Source: CAZTTG01 sp964615935 (GTDB lineage Bacteria > Planctomycetota > UBA1135 > GCA-002686595). From it: a stretch of 64,000 nt of DNA. A program made the position numbers and the translations under genes. Below are positions 1-7,650 of this stretch, piece by piece (within the stretch, counting starts at the first letter, position 1; each line of letters starts with the position of its first letter). Below the pieces are notes generated by a model. It saw only the letters and a program-made list of their open reading frames with translations. It did not search any database and was not told the DNA's origin. The stretch spans positions 12,973-76,972 of the forward strand of contig CAZTTG010000022.1 of assembly GCA_964615935.1 (NCBI GenBank), written 5' to 3'.

Positions 1-411
1 GTCGGCGACTGGCGCGACGGGGGCGAGACCGCCGATCCGCAGCGGCTGGAGATCACCCTGGACGTGGTGGGGCCGCGGGGGGGGAGCGCCGTGCGCGTCT
101 ACCTCCCCGGGGTTCGCGGCCGCCAGAGCGCGGCGGCATCGGCCGAGCCCGCCCCCGACGAGGAGGAGGTGCCCGAGCACCTCGTGGAGCTCCCCATGGA
201 GATCCGCGCCCGCCTGGGATCCACCCAGGTGCCGCTGGGCGAGCTGCTGGAGCTCGAAGTCGGCGACGTGGTCCCGCTGGGGGTCCGCGCCGACGAGCCC
301 CTGCGCCTCTTGCTGGAGAGCCGGACCTGGGCCACCGCCCGCCTGGGTTCCAAGGCCGGGATGCTGGCGGTGCAGGTCGAGGAACTCGCGCAGAGCGGGC
401 AGGACGACTAG
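1..411 (+). CDS. fliM: Flagellar motor switch protein FliM, C-terminal part
   Basis: FliM sits in the cytoplasmic C ring, where it binds CheY-P and sets rotation direction together with FliG and FliN. The frame is open from the first base of the window, so the N-terminal CheY-binding peptide and the CheC-like middle domain lie upstream. What remains is the SpoA/SPOA beta-barrel domain, recognised by the run PLGELLELEVGDVVPLG followed by the conserved pattern of a target strand, a Gly and a closing AV-V strand. It is preceded by an acidic linker (PDEEEVPEH). The gene ends 15 bases before fliN, which fits the usual fliM-fliN order. An internal GTG at 64 opens a shorter frame but is not a believable gene start. 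FliY or another SPOA protein is possible but less likely. Confidence 0.8.
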   Translation, partial: VGDWRDGGETADPQRLEITLDVVGPRGGSAVRVYLPGVRGRQSAAASAEPAPDEEEVPEHLVELPMEIRARLGSTQVPLGELLELEVGDVVPLGVRADEPLRLLLESRTWATARLGSKAGMLAVQVEELAQSGQDD

Positions 412-426
412 CCGAAAGGACACGAC

Positions 427-807
427 ATGAGCGCCGAGCACCAGGAGGATCAGGCCACCGCGCGGGAGGGGACGGACCCCGGGGCGCTGATCGAGGAGGC
501 CACCGATCAGGTGCGGGTCCGGGCCCAGGAGCTCGACGAGCTGGAGGGCGGCGCCGAGGGGGTGGAGCCCATCGGCCTGTCCCACCTGATGGACGTCCCG
601 GTGCAGGTCACCGTGGAGGTCGGCCGCACCCGCATGCCCCTGGCCCGGCTGGTCCAGGTGGGCCCGGGCTCGCTGATCGGCCTGGACCGCGAGGCCCACG
701 AGCCAGTCGACGTCCTGGTCAACGGCAAGGTGGTGGCGCGGGGGGACGTGGTGACGCTGGACGGCTCCTACGGGGTCCGGATCACGAGCGTGCACCAGGA
801 GCGCTGA
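427..807 (+). CDS. fliN: Flagellar motor switch protein FliN
   Basis: This 126-residue protein has the size and layout of FliN: a variable acidic N-terminus (about residues 1-55), then a SPOA domain (about 55-126). The domain opens with LMDVPVQVTVEVGRTRMPL, the signature of FliN, in which a polar strand pair is followed by V-GS-I-LDR and P-DVLVNGK. It closes with GVRITSV. FliN forms the bottom of the C ring and also helps deliver export substrates with FliH. It lies directly downstream of fliM with a short gap, so the two are probably co-transcribed. No flagellar gene follows on this strand; a weak hairpin and ispG come next, so fliN is probably the last gene of its operon. Confidence 0.9.
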   Translation: MSAEHQEDQATAREGTDPGALIEEATDQVRVRAQELDELEGGAEGVEPIGLSHLMDVPVQVTVEVGRTRMPLARLVQVGPGSLIGLDREAHEPVDVLVNGKVVARGDVVTLDGSYGVRITSVHQER

Positions 808-862
808 GGGCTCGCGCCGCCGGGCCGGGCCCTCCTCGCCCCGGGGCCCCACGAAAGAGCAA

Positions 863-891
863 CTCCACCAGGCTGCGGGAGCCCAGTGGAG
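863..891 (+). terminator. Hairpin after fliN, possible weak terminator
   Basis: CTCCAC (863-868) pairs with GTGGAG (886-891), and GGCT (871-874) with AGCC (880-883), separated by a 2x2 internal loop. There is no T tract, so it may be Rho-assisted or only a processing signal. The remainder of the 808-1088 gap shows no other convincing element. Confidence 0.3.
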
Positions 892-1088
892 CTGCCTATG
901 GGAAGGATCACAAAGGGGAATGTCGGGCGGTACCGCGCGGAGACGCGAGGGGATACCTCTCCCGCGGCGTCACGAGCGCCCGATGGTGTCATCCCCCTGG
1001 CCGAATCCGCAGGCGAGTGCTCGGGGGGGGTGGGAAAATCGCTTAAATTCCCCCACCCCTCCCCGGTTCGCCGCCGGGCGGCCCATCC

Positions 1089-2228
1089 ATGATCCCGCGA
1101 AGAAGGAGCCGACGGATCCGCGTCCGGGACCTCGCCATCGGCGGGTCCGAGCCCATCGCGGTCCAGAGCATGGCCGCCACCCCCACCCGCGACCGGCGGG
1201 CCACCCTGGAGCAGGTCCGGATCCTGGAGGAGGCCGGGGCCGACCTGGTGCGCGTGGCGGTGGACAGCCGCTCCGACGCCGAGGCCCTGGCCTGGATCCG
1301 CGAGCGCACGAAGGTGCCGCTCTCGGTCGACCTGCAGGAGAGCTACCGCCTGGCCGAGGAGGTGGCTCCCGTCGTCGACAAGCTGCGCTACAACCCCGGC
1401 CACCTGCACCACCACGAGCCCGGGCGGCCGGTGCGCGAGAAGGTGGCCTGGCTGGCCGGGGTGGCCGCCCGGCACGGCTGCGCCATCCGCGTGGGGGTCA
1501 ACGCCGGCTCGGTGGCGCCCGAGTACAGGGAGCGCTTCGCGGGCCAGCCGGTGGAGGCCACCGTGCGCTGCGCCCTCGACCACTGCGCCCTCCTCGACGA
1601 GGCGGGCTTCGCCGACTACCTGGTCTCGATCAAGGACTCCGACCCCGCGCTGGTGGTCGAGGCCAACCTGCGCTTCGCGGAAGCCCGGCCCGACGTGCCG
1701 CTGCACCTGGGGGTGACCGAGGCCGGCATGCCCCCCGAGGGGATCATCAAGACCCGGGTGGCCTTCGAGCAGCTCCTCTCGCGCGGCGTCGGGGACACCC
1801 TGCGGGTCTCCCTGACGGTGCCCTTCGAGGACAAGGGGCGCGAGATCGAGGTGGGCCGCGAGATCCTGCGCGACGTCCAGGCCGGCCGCTTCCGCTCGGT
1901 GCCGCCGCGCTTCTTCGAGGGGCTCGACATCGTGGCCTGCCCCTCCTGCTCGCGGGTCGAGAACACCCGCTTCATCGAGCTGGCCCAGGAGGTGCGGCGC
2001 GCCACCGAGTACGCGAAGGACGAGGACCTGACCATCGCCGTCATGGGCTGCCGGGTCAACGGGCCGGGCGAGACCGACGACGCCGACCTGGGGCTGTGGT
2101 GCGGGCCCCGGGTGGTGCGCCTCAAGCGGGGGACGGAGGACCTGGGGAGCTTCTCCTACGAGGAGATCCTCGATCGCCTGAGGCGGGAGCTGGATCGGCT
2201 GATCGAGGAGCGCCGGGCCTCCGGATAA
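1089..2228 (+). CDS. ispG: 4-hydroxy-3-methylbut-2-enyl diphosphate synthase IspG (GcpE)
   Basis: IspG carries out the penultimate step of the MEP isoprenoid pathway, reductively opening 2-C-methylerythritol 2,4-cyclodiphosphate to HMBPP with a [4Fe-4S] cluster. The 379-residue protein has the TIM-barrel start (PIAVQSMAATPTRD, then ADLVRVAVDS) and the RYNPGH segment. The cluster ligands C284, C287 (CPSCSRVENTRF) and C321 (MGCRVNGPGE) match the spacing in the single-module bacterial enzyme. There is no insertion domain of the plant/chlamydial type. The ATG at 1089 gives the expected N-terminus, although its ribosome site is weak. The cell therefore makes isoprenoids by the MEP route; no other pathway gene is in view. 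Confidence 0.95.
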   Translation: MIPRRRSRRIRVRDLAIGGSEPIAVQSMAATPTRDRRATLEQVRILEEAGADLVRVAVDSRSDAEALAWIRERTKVPLSVDLQESYRLAEEVAPVVDKLRYNPGHLHHHEPGRPVREKVAWLAGVAARHGCAIRVGVNAGSVAPEYRERFAGQPVEATVRCALDHCALLDEAGFADYLVSIKDSDPALVVEANLRFAEARPDVPLHLGVTEAGMPPEGIIKTRVAFEQLLSRGVGDTLRVSLTVPFEDKGREIEVGREILRDVQAGRFRSVPPRFFEGLDIVACPSCSRVENTRFIELAQEVRRATEYAKDEDLTIAVMGCRVNGPGETDDADLGLWCGPRVVRLKRGTEDLGSFSYEEILDRLRRELDRLIEERRASG

Positions 2229-2313
2229 GGAGAGGTAAGGAAGCCGGCCTTCCGGGGCCCCTCGGCCGCGATAGGCTATCCTGCGCGCTTCGAGTCCAAG
2301 CCGGGAGGAAGGC

Positions 2314-3450
2314 ATGCACACCAGTCGAAGACAGCTCCTGAAGGCGTCCGCGGTCGGCGTCGCTGCGGGCCTCGTGGGATCTTGCGTCGCACCGGGCAAG
2401 GCCAGGCGCAAGCTCAGGCTCCTCATCCTGGGGGGGACGGGCTTCCTCGGCCCGCACACCGTGCGCGCGGCCCTGGCCCGCGGCCACGAGATGACCCTCT
2501 TCAACCGAGGGCGCACCAACACGCACCTCTTCCCCGAGCTGGAGAAGCTGCGCGGCGACCGGGACGGGGACCTGAAGGCGCTCGAGGGCCGCAGCTGGGA
2601 CGCGGTGATCGACACCAGCGGCTACGTGCCGCGCATCGCGGGCCTCTCGGCCGAGCTCCTGGCCGAGGCGGTGGAGCAATACGTCTTCATCTCCACCCTC
2701 TCGGTCTATGCCCAGGAGGACCTCGTCGGCCAGGACGAGACCGCCGAGGTGGGCAAGCTCGAGGACGAGACGGTCGAGCAGATCACCGGCACCACCTACG
2801 GGCCGCTCAAGGCGCTGTGCGAGCAGGCCGTCGAGCGCGCCCTGCCGGGCCGCACCACAGTCATCCGCCCGGGCCTGATCGTCGGCCCCGGGGACACCTC
2901 GGACCGCTTCAGCTACTGGCCGGTGCGCATCGCCGGGGGGGGCGAGGTCCTGGCCCCGGGCAAGCCCGAGTACAAGACCGAGATCATCGACGTGCGCGAC
3001 CTGGCCGAGTGGATCATCCACGTCATCGAGCAGAGGCACGTGGGCGTCTACAACGCGATCGGGCCGGCCGAGCACATGACCATGGGCCAGATGCTCGAGG
3101 GCTGCAAGGAGGGGCTCGAGAGCGACGCCTCCTTCACCTGGGTCGACGAGGCCTTCCTCTTCGAGAACGGCGTGCGCGCCTGGGCGCACATGCCCGCCTG
3201 GATCCCCCCCAAGATGGGCGATCAGGACTACTCCGGCTACGGCACCACCAGCCGCAAGCGAGCCATCGCCGCCGGCCTCACCTTCCGGCCCGTGGCCGAC
3301 ACCGCCCGGGCGACCGTGAAGTGGCACGAGGAGCGCTGCGAGAAGTGGCTCGAGGACCACGAGGAGCCGTACAAGCTCCGCTCGGGCATCACGCGGGAGC
3401 GCGAGAGCGAGCTGCTCGCGGCCTGGAGCGAGTCCAAGCAGGGTGACTAG
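2314..3450 (+). CDS. Tat-exported NAD-dependent epimerase/dehydratase-like lipoprotein
   Basis: This 378-residue protein belongs to the extended short-chain dehydrogenase (NAD-dependent epimerase) superfamily. The nucleotide-binding glycine motif GGTGFLG lies at residues 40-46, and a Y-x-x-x-K pair sits in TTYGPLKALCE, with STLSVYA before it supplying the usual Ser. The N-terminus carries a twin-arginine signal (SRRQLLKAS) followed by VGSC, with Cys24 in a lipobox-like setting. Export folded with its cofactor, then lipid anchoring, is likely. Tat-exported oxidoreductases of this type are common in Planctomycetes. The substrate is unknown; RNA-binding-like and isoflavone-reductase-like members look similar. 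The stop codon overlaps the GTG start of the transporter gene by 8 bases, so the two are translationally coupled. Confidence 0.75.
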   Translation: MHTSRRQLLKASAVGVAAGLVGSCVAPGKARRKLRLLILGGTGFLGPHTVRAALARGHEMTLFNRGRTNTHLFPELEKLRGDRDGDLKALEGRSWDAVIDTSGYVPRIAGLSAELLAEAVEQYVFISTLSVYAQEDLVGQDETAEVGKLEDETVEQITGTTYGPLKALCEQAVERALPGRTTVIRPGLIVGPGDTSDRFSYWPVRIAGGGEVLAPGKPEYKTEIIDVRDLAEWIIHVIEQRHVGVYNAIGPAEHMTMGQMLEGCKEGLESDASFTWVDEAFLFENGVRAWAHMPAWIPPKMGDQDYSGYGTTSRKRAIAAGLTFRPVADTARATVKWHEERCEKWLEDHEEPYKLRSGITRERESELLAAWSESKQGD

Positions 3451-4834
3451 CCCTCCCTTCCCGCGGCGGCTCTTCCCGCGCATCGAGCCGGGCGAAGGCC
3501 GGGCCCTGGCCTGGTCCTTCGCCTGCTTCTTCTTCCTGCTGGCCGGCTACTACGTCCTGCGGCCGGTGCGGGAGACCATGGGGATCTCGCGGGGTACCGG
3601 CAACCTGCCCTGGCTCTTCCTGGCGGTCTTCGTGGGCATGCTGGTGGCGGTCCCGGTCTACTCGACCCTGGTGTCCCGCTTTTCGCGCCGGACCTTCGTG
3701 CCCGTCGTCTACCACTTCTTCGCCCTCAACCTGCTGGGCTTCTACGGCGCCCTGAGGTTCCTGCCGCAGGAGTATCGGGTGGAGATCGGGTACGCCTACT
3801 ACGTGTGGTTGAGCGTCTTCAACCTCTTCGTGGTTTCGGTCTTCTGGAGCTTCATGGCCGACCTCTTCCGCGAGCGGCAAGGGGCGCGCTTGTTCGGATT
3901 CATCTCCGCCGGTGGCACCCTGGGCGCGCTGTGTGGCTCGTTGCTGACCACCCAGGTGATCCGGATCATCAGCACGGTCGACCTGTTCCTGGTGGCCATC
4001 CTGCTCCTGGAGGCATCGGTCGTCTGCGTGTACGGCATGGGGCGCGCGGGCCGATCTTCGGCGGGGGCCCTGCGCGCGGCGGAGGGCCCCACCGGAGGCG
4101 GCATCTGGGCCGGCTTCACCGCCACCTTCCGATCGCCCTTCCTCCTGGGGATCAGCGGATACATGATCCTGGGGTCCCTGTGCGGCACCTTCGTCTACAT
4201 GACCCAGGCGTCGCTCATCGAACAGAGCACCCTCGATGAGGATCGGCGCACGGAACTCTTCGCCTGGATCAACGTCGCGGTTCAGGCGCTCACCCTGCTG
4301 GTACAGGCCTGCGCCACGCACCGGCTGATCGCCCGACTGGGGGTCGGATTGACCCTCTCCATCCTGCCGCTGGTCTTCCTGCTGTGCTTCTCGGCCTTCG
4401 GTATGGTCCCGGTCCTGGGGGCCCTGATCGCCTTCCAGGCCGTCTCGCGCGCCGCGCGCTATTCGGTGGCCAAGCCCACCAAGGAGCTGCTATTCACGGT
4501 CGTCACGCGCGAGGAGAAGTACAAGGCCAAGAGCTTCATCGACACCGTGGTGCGCCGGGGCGGTGACGTCGGTCCGAGCTTCGCCTTCGAGGGCCTGTAT
4601 GCGGGGCTGGGCTGGAGCCTGACCATCCTCTCCTTCGCCTCGGTGCCCCTGTGCGTCCTGTGGATCGCCCTGGCCCATTTCCTGGGTCGCCGGCACGGAG
4701 AACTCCGGGGGTCGGTCCCACCCGGGGAGGCCATCGGGGCGGATCGGGATAGGGGGCCGGCAGGGCTAGCCTGCCGGTTCCCCTCCCACACCACCGGGCA
4801 TACGGGTCCGTACCACGGCGGTTCGAAGAGTTGA
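3443..4834 (+). CDS. NTP/NDP exchange-type major facilitator transporter, 3' end replaced by a group II intron
   Basis: This polytopic membrane protein of about twelve helices starts (GTG) with the block FFLLAGYYVLRPVRETMG, characteristic of the nucleotide exchange (Tlc/Npt-like) branch of the MFS and of its uncharacterised relatives in free-living bacteria. Further typical blocks are FWSFMADLFRERQGARLFGFISAGGTLGA (about residues 133-161) and the ARYSVAKPTKELLFTVV loop. The last 29 residues (ADRDRGP... to the stop at 4834) are encoded by the antisense group II intron, whose 3' boundary lies at 4743. Joining 4742 to 6593 gives ...GCG GAA TGA, a 434-residue protein whose stop falls 2 bases before the terminator stem. 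The present product is therefore a slightly longer version with an intron-derived cytoplasmic tail, probably still functional. The substrate is not established. Confidence 0.75.
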   Translation: MTSPPFPRRLFPRIEPGEGRALAWSFACFFFLLAGYYVLRPVRETMGISRGTGNLPWLFLAVFVGMLVAVPVYSTLVSRFSRRTFVPVVYHFFALNLLGFYGALRFLPQEYRVEIGYAYYVWLSVFNLFVVSVFWSFMADLFRERQGARLFGFISAGGTLGALCGSLLTTQVIRIISTVDLFLVAILLLEASVVCVYGMGRAGRSSAGALRAAEGPTGGGIWAGFTATFRSPFLLGISGYMILGSLCGTFVYMTQASLIEQSTLDEDRRTELFAWINVAVQALTLLVQACATHRLIARLGVGLTLSILPLVFLLCFSAFGMVPVLGALIAFQAVSRAARYSVAKPTKELLFTVVTREEKYKAKSFIDTVVRRGGDVGPSFAFEGLYAGLGWSLTILSFASVPLCVLWIALAHFLGRRHGELRGSVPPGEAIGADRDRGPAGLACRFPSHTTGHTGPYHGGSKS

Positions 4835-6592
4835 GGTCACTGCGCGAGCCGGGGCAAGCCCAGCTCGTCGTAGTGGAAGTTGCGAAGGACGTGGTGGATC
4901 CGCCGGCCTGCGTTCCGCCACCAGCGGCGGGCGTTGCCGGCGACCTGGGCGGCTACATCGACCGAGGCTCCTCGGGCACGTAGTTCACGGAAGATCGTCC
5001 GGCCTCGTTTCCACTGCTTGAGTTGGAGCGCTCTGAGGCGCCGTCGGATCCACTTGTCGAGCTCGGAAAAGACGCTCGGCGTTGAGGCGAGCCTGAAGTA
5101 GTTCCGCCAGCCCGTCAGGTAGCTACGCAGTTCCCCGACGACGTGGGGCACACTTCGACCGCCCTGACGCCCTGTGATCTGCCGGACTCGGTCCTTCATC
5201 TTGCCGAGGACTTTCTTCGACACCCGCAGTCGCGCCTTCCTCCCAGGGCCGTCCCAGAAGGCGTACCCCAGGAAGTCACGCTTGATCGCGGGAGCCACCG
5301 CGCTCTTGGACTCGTTGATTCGCAGATGGAGCCGCGCGTACATCCGCCGCAGGTGTTCCAGCACCCGCTCGCCCGCACGCCGTGACCGGACGAAGACTCG
5401 TCCGTCATCGGCGTAGCGCACGAAGGCGTGGCCGCGCTTCTCCAGCTCCTTGTCCACTTCGTCCAGCAGCACGTTCGCCAGTAGCGGAGAGATGGGCCCA
5501 CCTTGCGGGGTACCCTCCCAGCGCTCCATATGCACTCCGTTCGCCATCACGCCGGATCGCAGGTAGCGACGGATCAGCCCCAGGACGCGTTTGTCCGCGA
5601 TTCGCTTCGCAAGCTTCCCCATCAGCACGTCGTGGTTCACGCGGTCGGAGAATCTCTCCAGATCCACGTCCACCACGATGCGACGGCCCTCCTGCACGTA
5701 GCGCTGCGCGACACGGATCGCTCCGTGCGCGTTGCGTCCGGGCCGAAAGCCGTAGCTGTGCTCCGAGAAGCTCGGATCGAACTGCGGCTGCAAGACCTGC
5801 AACAGGGCTTGCTGGATGAGGCGGTCGAGCACCGTCGGAATGCCGAGTTCTCGGACACCGCCGCCGCTCTTCGGGATCTCCTGTCGTTTCACCGGGCTGG
5901 GACGGTAGCTCCCGCCGAACAAGCTCGACTTGATCTCCTCCCAGTGCTCCCAGAGGTACGGCAAGAGCTCCTCCACCGTCATCCCGTCCACGCCGGGACT
6001 GCCTCGGTTCTTCTTCACTCTCCGCAGAGCGGCCTGCATGTTCCGGCGCTCGAGCACCTTCTCCATCAGGCCGTCCGCTCCTGGACGCTCGGTTCCCTGG
6101 ACCGCCGTCGGCGATTCGTCGCTCCGCGCTACTCTCGGGGTTTCACCCCTACCCTCCCACGGTAGCTCCAGTTGCCTGGACATCTGACGCTTTTCGCCTT
6201 CGAGGTTCACGGTCGTCTCGTCCTTCTCTTCGTTCGGGCCTTCAGCGGCTCGCGCCGCTTACTACGCCCTCTGCTGACTTCTCGCTCCGCCATCCGGTGG
6301 CGTCACCCTTTCAGGCACAAGGCGAGATCTCCCTGGGTAAGACAGTCGGCCTTCACCGCACAGCCGCCGGATCTACGCCGCCTCTCCTTGGCCGCAAGAG
6401 CTTCGCTGTTCATTGCCAGCTCGCCCTGATCGGCTGCGCCTCGAATCCGGTTTCTGTACGTCGGCTCGCGGTTTCGTTTCACGATCCCTTCAGACGCTTC
6501 CTCGCGGTCACGCCCTTGCGCTTCCCTTCGGTCCCTGCGGCCAGGTCCCGGGAGGACTTCCACCTCCGAGTCGACTGTCATGCCAGGCGCAC
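4743..6592 (-). mobile_element. Complete group IIC intron with reverse transcriptase ORF
   Basis: Read on the minus strand, the element starts GTGCGCC (complement of 6586-6592), the GUGYG 5' consensus. It carries about 380 bases of 5' ribozyme, then the reverse transcriptase frame in domain IV. Domain V-like sequence follows close after the RT stop: the stem pairs ACCGCCG with CGGTGGT around an inner hairpin, at about 4788-4823. Domain VI is the hairpin CCGGCAGG-CTAGC-CCTGCCGG, and the 3' end reads CCTATCCCGAT (the final T is the complement of 4743). The length of 1,850 bases and short ribozyme fit class IIC. Immediately 5' of the intron is a 12-bp terminator-like hairpin (6600-6631) plus the 7-nt spacer ATTCATT, the classic IIC target. 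Boundaries were deduced from consensus ends, with 1-2 bases of uncertainty. Confidence 0.88.
4837..6210 (-). CDS. ltrA: Group II intron reverse transcriptase/maturase, bacterial class C
   Basis: This intron-encoded protein of 457 residues binds the intron RNA, aids splicing and copies it into DNA at a new site. Reverse transcriptase blocks run from about residue 50 (MEKVLERRNMQAAL) through GVDGMTVEEL, IPTVLDRLIQQALLQVL, SYGFRPGR, the first catalytic Asp in VVDVDLERFSDRVNHD and TPQGGPISPLLAN to YADD at 266-269. The thumb/maturase X region (FLGYAFW...) follows, then a basic DNA-binding tail. No HNH endonuclease domain is present, as is normal for class C. Most relatives have FFDRVNHD where this has FSDRVNHD; the change is next to, not in, the active site. 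No frameshift is visible, so the protein looks active. Codon use is less GC-biased than in the neighbours. Translation could also begin at the Met of MSRQLELPW, nine codons in. Confidence 0.95.
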   Translation of the reverse strand: MNLEGEKRQMSRQLELPWEGRGETPRVARSDESPTAVQGTERPGADGLMEKVLERRNMQAALRRVKKNRGSPGVDGMTVEELLPYLWEHWEEIKSSLFGGSYRPSPVKRQEIPKSGGGVRELGIPTVLDRLIQQALLQVLQPQFDPSFSEHSYGFRPGRNAHGAIRVAQRYVQEGRRIVVDVDLERFSDRVNHDVLMGKLAKRIADKRVLGLIRRYLRSGVMANGVHMERWEGTPQGGPISPLLANVLLDEVDKELEKRGHAFVRYADDGRVFVRSRRAGERVLEHLRRMYARLHLRINESKSAVAPAIKRDFLGYAFWDGPGRKARLRVSKKVLGKMKDRVRQITGRQGGRSVPHVVGELRSYLTGWRNYFRLASTPSVFSELDKWIRRRLRALQLKQWKRGRTIFRELRARGASVDVAAQVAGNARRWWRNAGRRIHHVLRNFHYDELGLPRLAQ

Positions 6593-6599
6593 AATGAAT

Positions 6600-6631
6600 G
6601 AGGAAGGGCGGGAGAAGCTCCGCCCTTCCTC
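6600..6631 (+). terminator. 12-bp terminator hairpin of the transporter gene and intron target site
   Basis: GAGGAAGGGCGG (6600-6611) and CCGCCCTTCCTC (6620-6631) form a perfect 12-bp stem with an 8-base loop. Before the intron arrived, it lay 2 bases after the transporter stop TGA (6595-6597). Read from the minus strand, the same stem is followed by ATTCATT and then the intron 5' end. The T tract is weak on both sides. Confidence 0.75.
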
Positions 6632-6936
6632 GAGTCCTTCCCGGTCTCCTCCCTCACGCCTCCCCCCTCTTCGGGCCTCCAGCGCGGAAGGACGGTGGTT
6701 GGACGGTGCGTCCCGCCCCTCGGTCAGGTGGGCCCAACCATACTCCTGGGGACCCCCTCCTGGCTAGGACGTTTCTAGCTTGAAAAGCGCCCATAACCCG
6801 TTGCTGAAAGCCGGGTTGAGTCGGCCGCCCGCTCGCGACCGGGTGGTTTCTGACCCCTTCCGCCGGAGCCGGGTGGACCGAGCGGTCCGCATCCCCGGCC
6901 TTGTGGGGCCCTGGCGCGCTCACCACAATCGGCGCC
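6632..6936 (+). other. Gene-free stretch before gmhA
   Basis: About 300 bases with no reading frame of credible composition on either strand. The first third is a pyrimidine-rich continuation of the old transporter 3' region. No clear promoter, riboswitch or repeat was recognised. The gmhA promoter presumably lies here. Confidence 0.5.
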
Positions 6937-7536
6937 ATGACGAGCCCCGATCCCGTTCGCGCCTCCTTCGAGGAGGCCGCCGCCACCCTCCAGGCCTTCC
7001 TCGAGGACCCCGAGGCCCTGGACGGGGTGCAGCGCTTCGTCCTGGCCGCGGCGCGCACCCTGCGCTCGGGGGGATTGCTGCTCTCGTGCGGCAACGGCGG
7101 CTCCATGTGCGACGCCATGCACTTCGCCGAGGAATGGACCGGTCGGTTCCGCAGCGACCGCCGCGCCCTGCCGGCCCTGGCCATGTCCGATCCGAGCCAG
7201 CTCACCTGCATCTCCAACGACTTCGGCTTCGACGAGGTCTTCGCCCGCCAGGTCGAGGCCCACGGCCGCTCCGGGGACCTCCTGGTGGCGATCTCGACCA
7301 GCGGCGACTCGCCCAACGTGCTGCGCGCCTGCGAGGCGGCGCGGGAGAACGGGCTGACCACGGTGGGGCTCCTGGGCAAGGGGGGCGGGGCGCTCGCGGA
7401 GCAGGTCGACATCCCCATCGTCGTGCCCCGCGCCACCACCTCGGACCGGATCCAGGAGATCCACATCAAGGTCCTGCACATCGCCATCGAGGCGGTGGAG
7501 AGGGAGATGTTCCCGGAGAACTACCGGGACGCCTGA
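6937..7536 (+). CDS. gmhA: D-sedoheptulose 7-phosphate isomerase (SIS domain)
   Basis: GmhA converts sedoheptulose 7-phosphate to D-glycero-D-manno-heptose 7-phosphate, the first step towards the heptoses of LPS core or S-layer glycans. The single SIS domain fills the 199-residue protein. It shows the GmhA-specific glycine segment SCGNGGSMCDAMHFAEEWTGRF, the phosphate loop AISTSGDSPNVLRA and a C-terminal zinc/active-site segment RIQEIHIKVLHIAIE. The ATG at 6937 was chosen because it matches the family length (about 190-200) and follows non-coding sequence; a TTG at 6901 would add twelve atypical residues. No other heptose gene is adjacent. A close alternative is the DiaA-like SIS protein, but the metal-site His and Glu residues favour GmhA. 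Confidence 0.85.
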   Translation: MTSPDPVRASFEEAAATLQAFLEDPEALDGVQRFVLAAARTLRSGGLLLSCGNGGSMCDAMHFAEEWTGRFRSDRRALPALAMSDPSQLTCISNDFGFDEVFARQVEAHGRSGDLLVAISTSGDSPNVLRACEAARENGLTTVGLLGKGGGALAEQVDIPIVVPRATTSDRIQEIHIKVLHIAIEAVEREMFPENYRDA

Positions 7537-7595
7537 GGCGGCCAAAGAAATCCAAGATCCCCGTCCATCTGGCTCCGGGGGGGTCACTGGGGAGA

Positions 7596-7625
7596 AGAGC
7601 CCGGGCGAGGTGCCCGGGCCTCTTT
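7596..7625 (+). terminator. Rho-independent terminator after gmhA
   Basis: GCCCGGGC (7599-7606), loop GAGGT, GCCCGGGC (7612-7619), then CTCTTT. The GC-rich 8-bp stem plus short T run, 60 bases after the gmhA stop, separates it from the next gene. Confidence 0.7.
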
Positions 7626-7650
7626 ACCAAACCCACACCCCTCCCAATCC

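Noticed and set aside
1025..1062. G-run / C-run inverted repeat before ispG as terminator or riboswitch
   Set aside because: The arms pair only with gaps and there is no T tract. It is probably chance in GC-rich DNA.
768..2615. Long minus-strand open frame across ispG, and many similar frames elsewhere
   Set aside because: It mirrors a confident gene in the opposite strand, has low-complexity Gly/Arg/Pro/Ala/His composition and no domain. GC-rich codon bias produces such shadows throughout the window.
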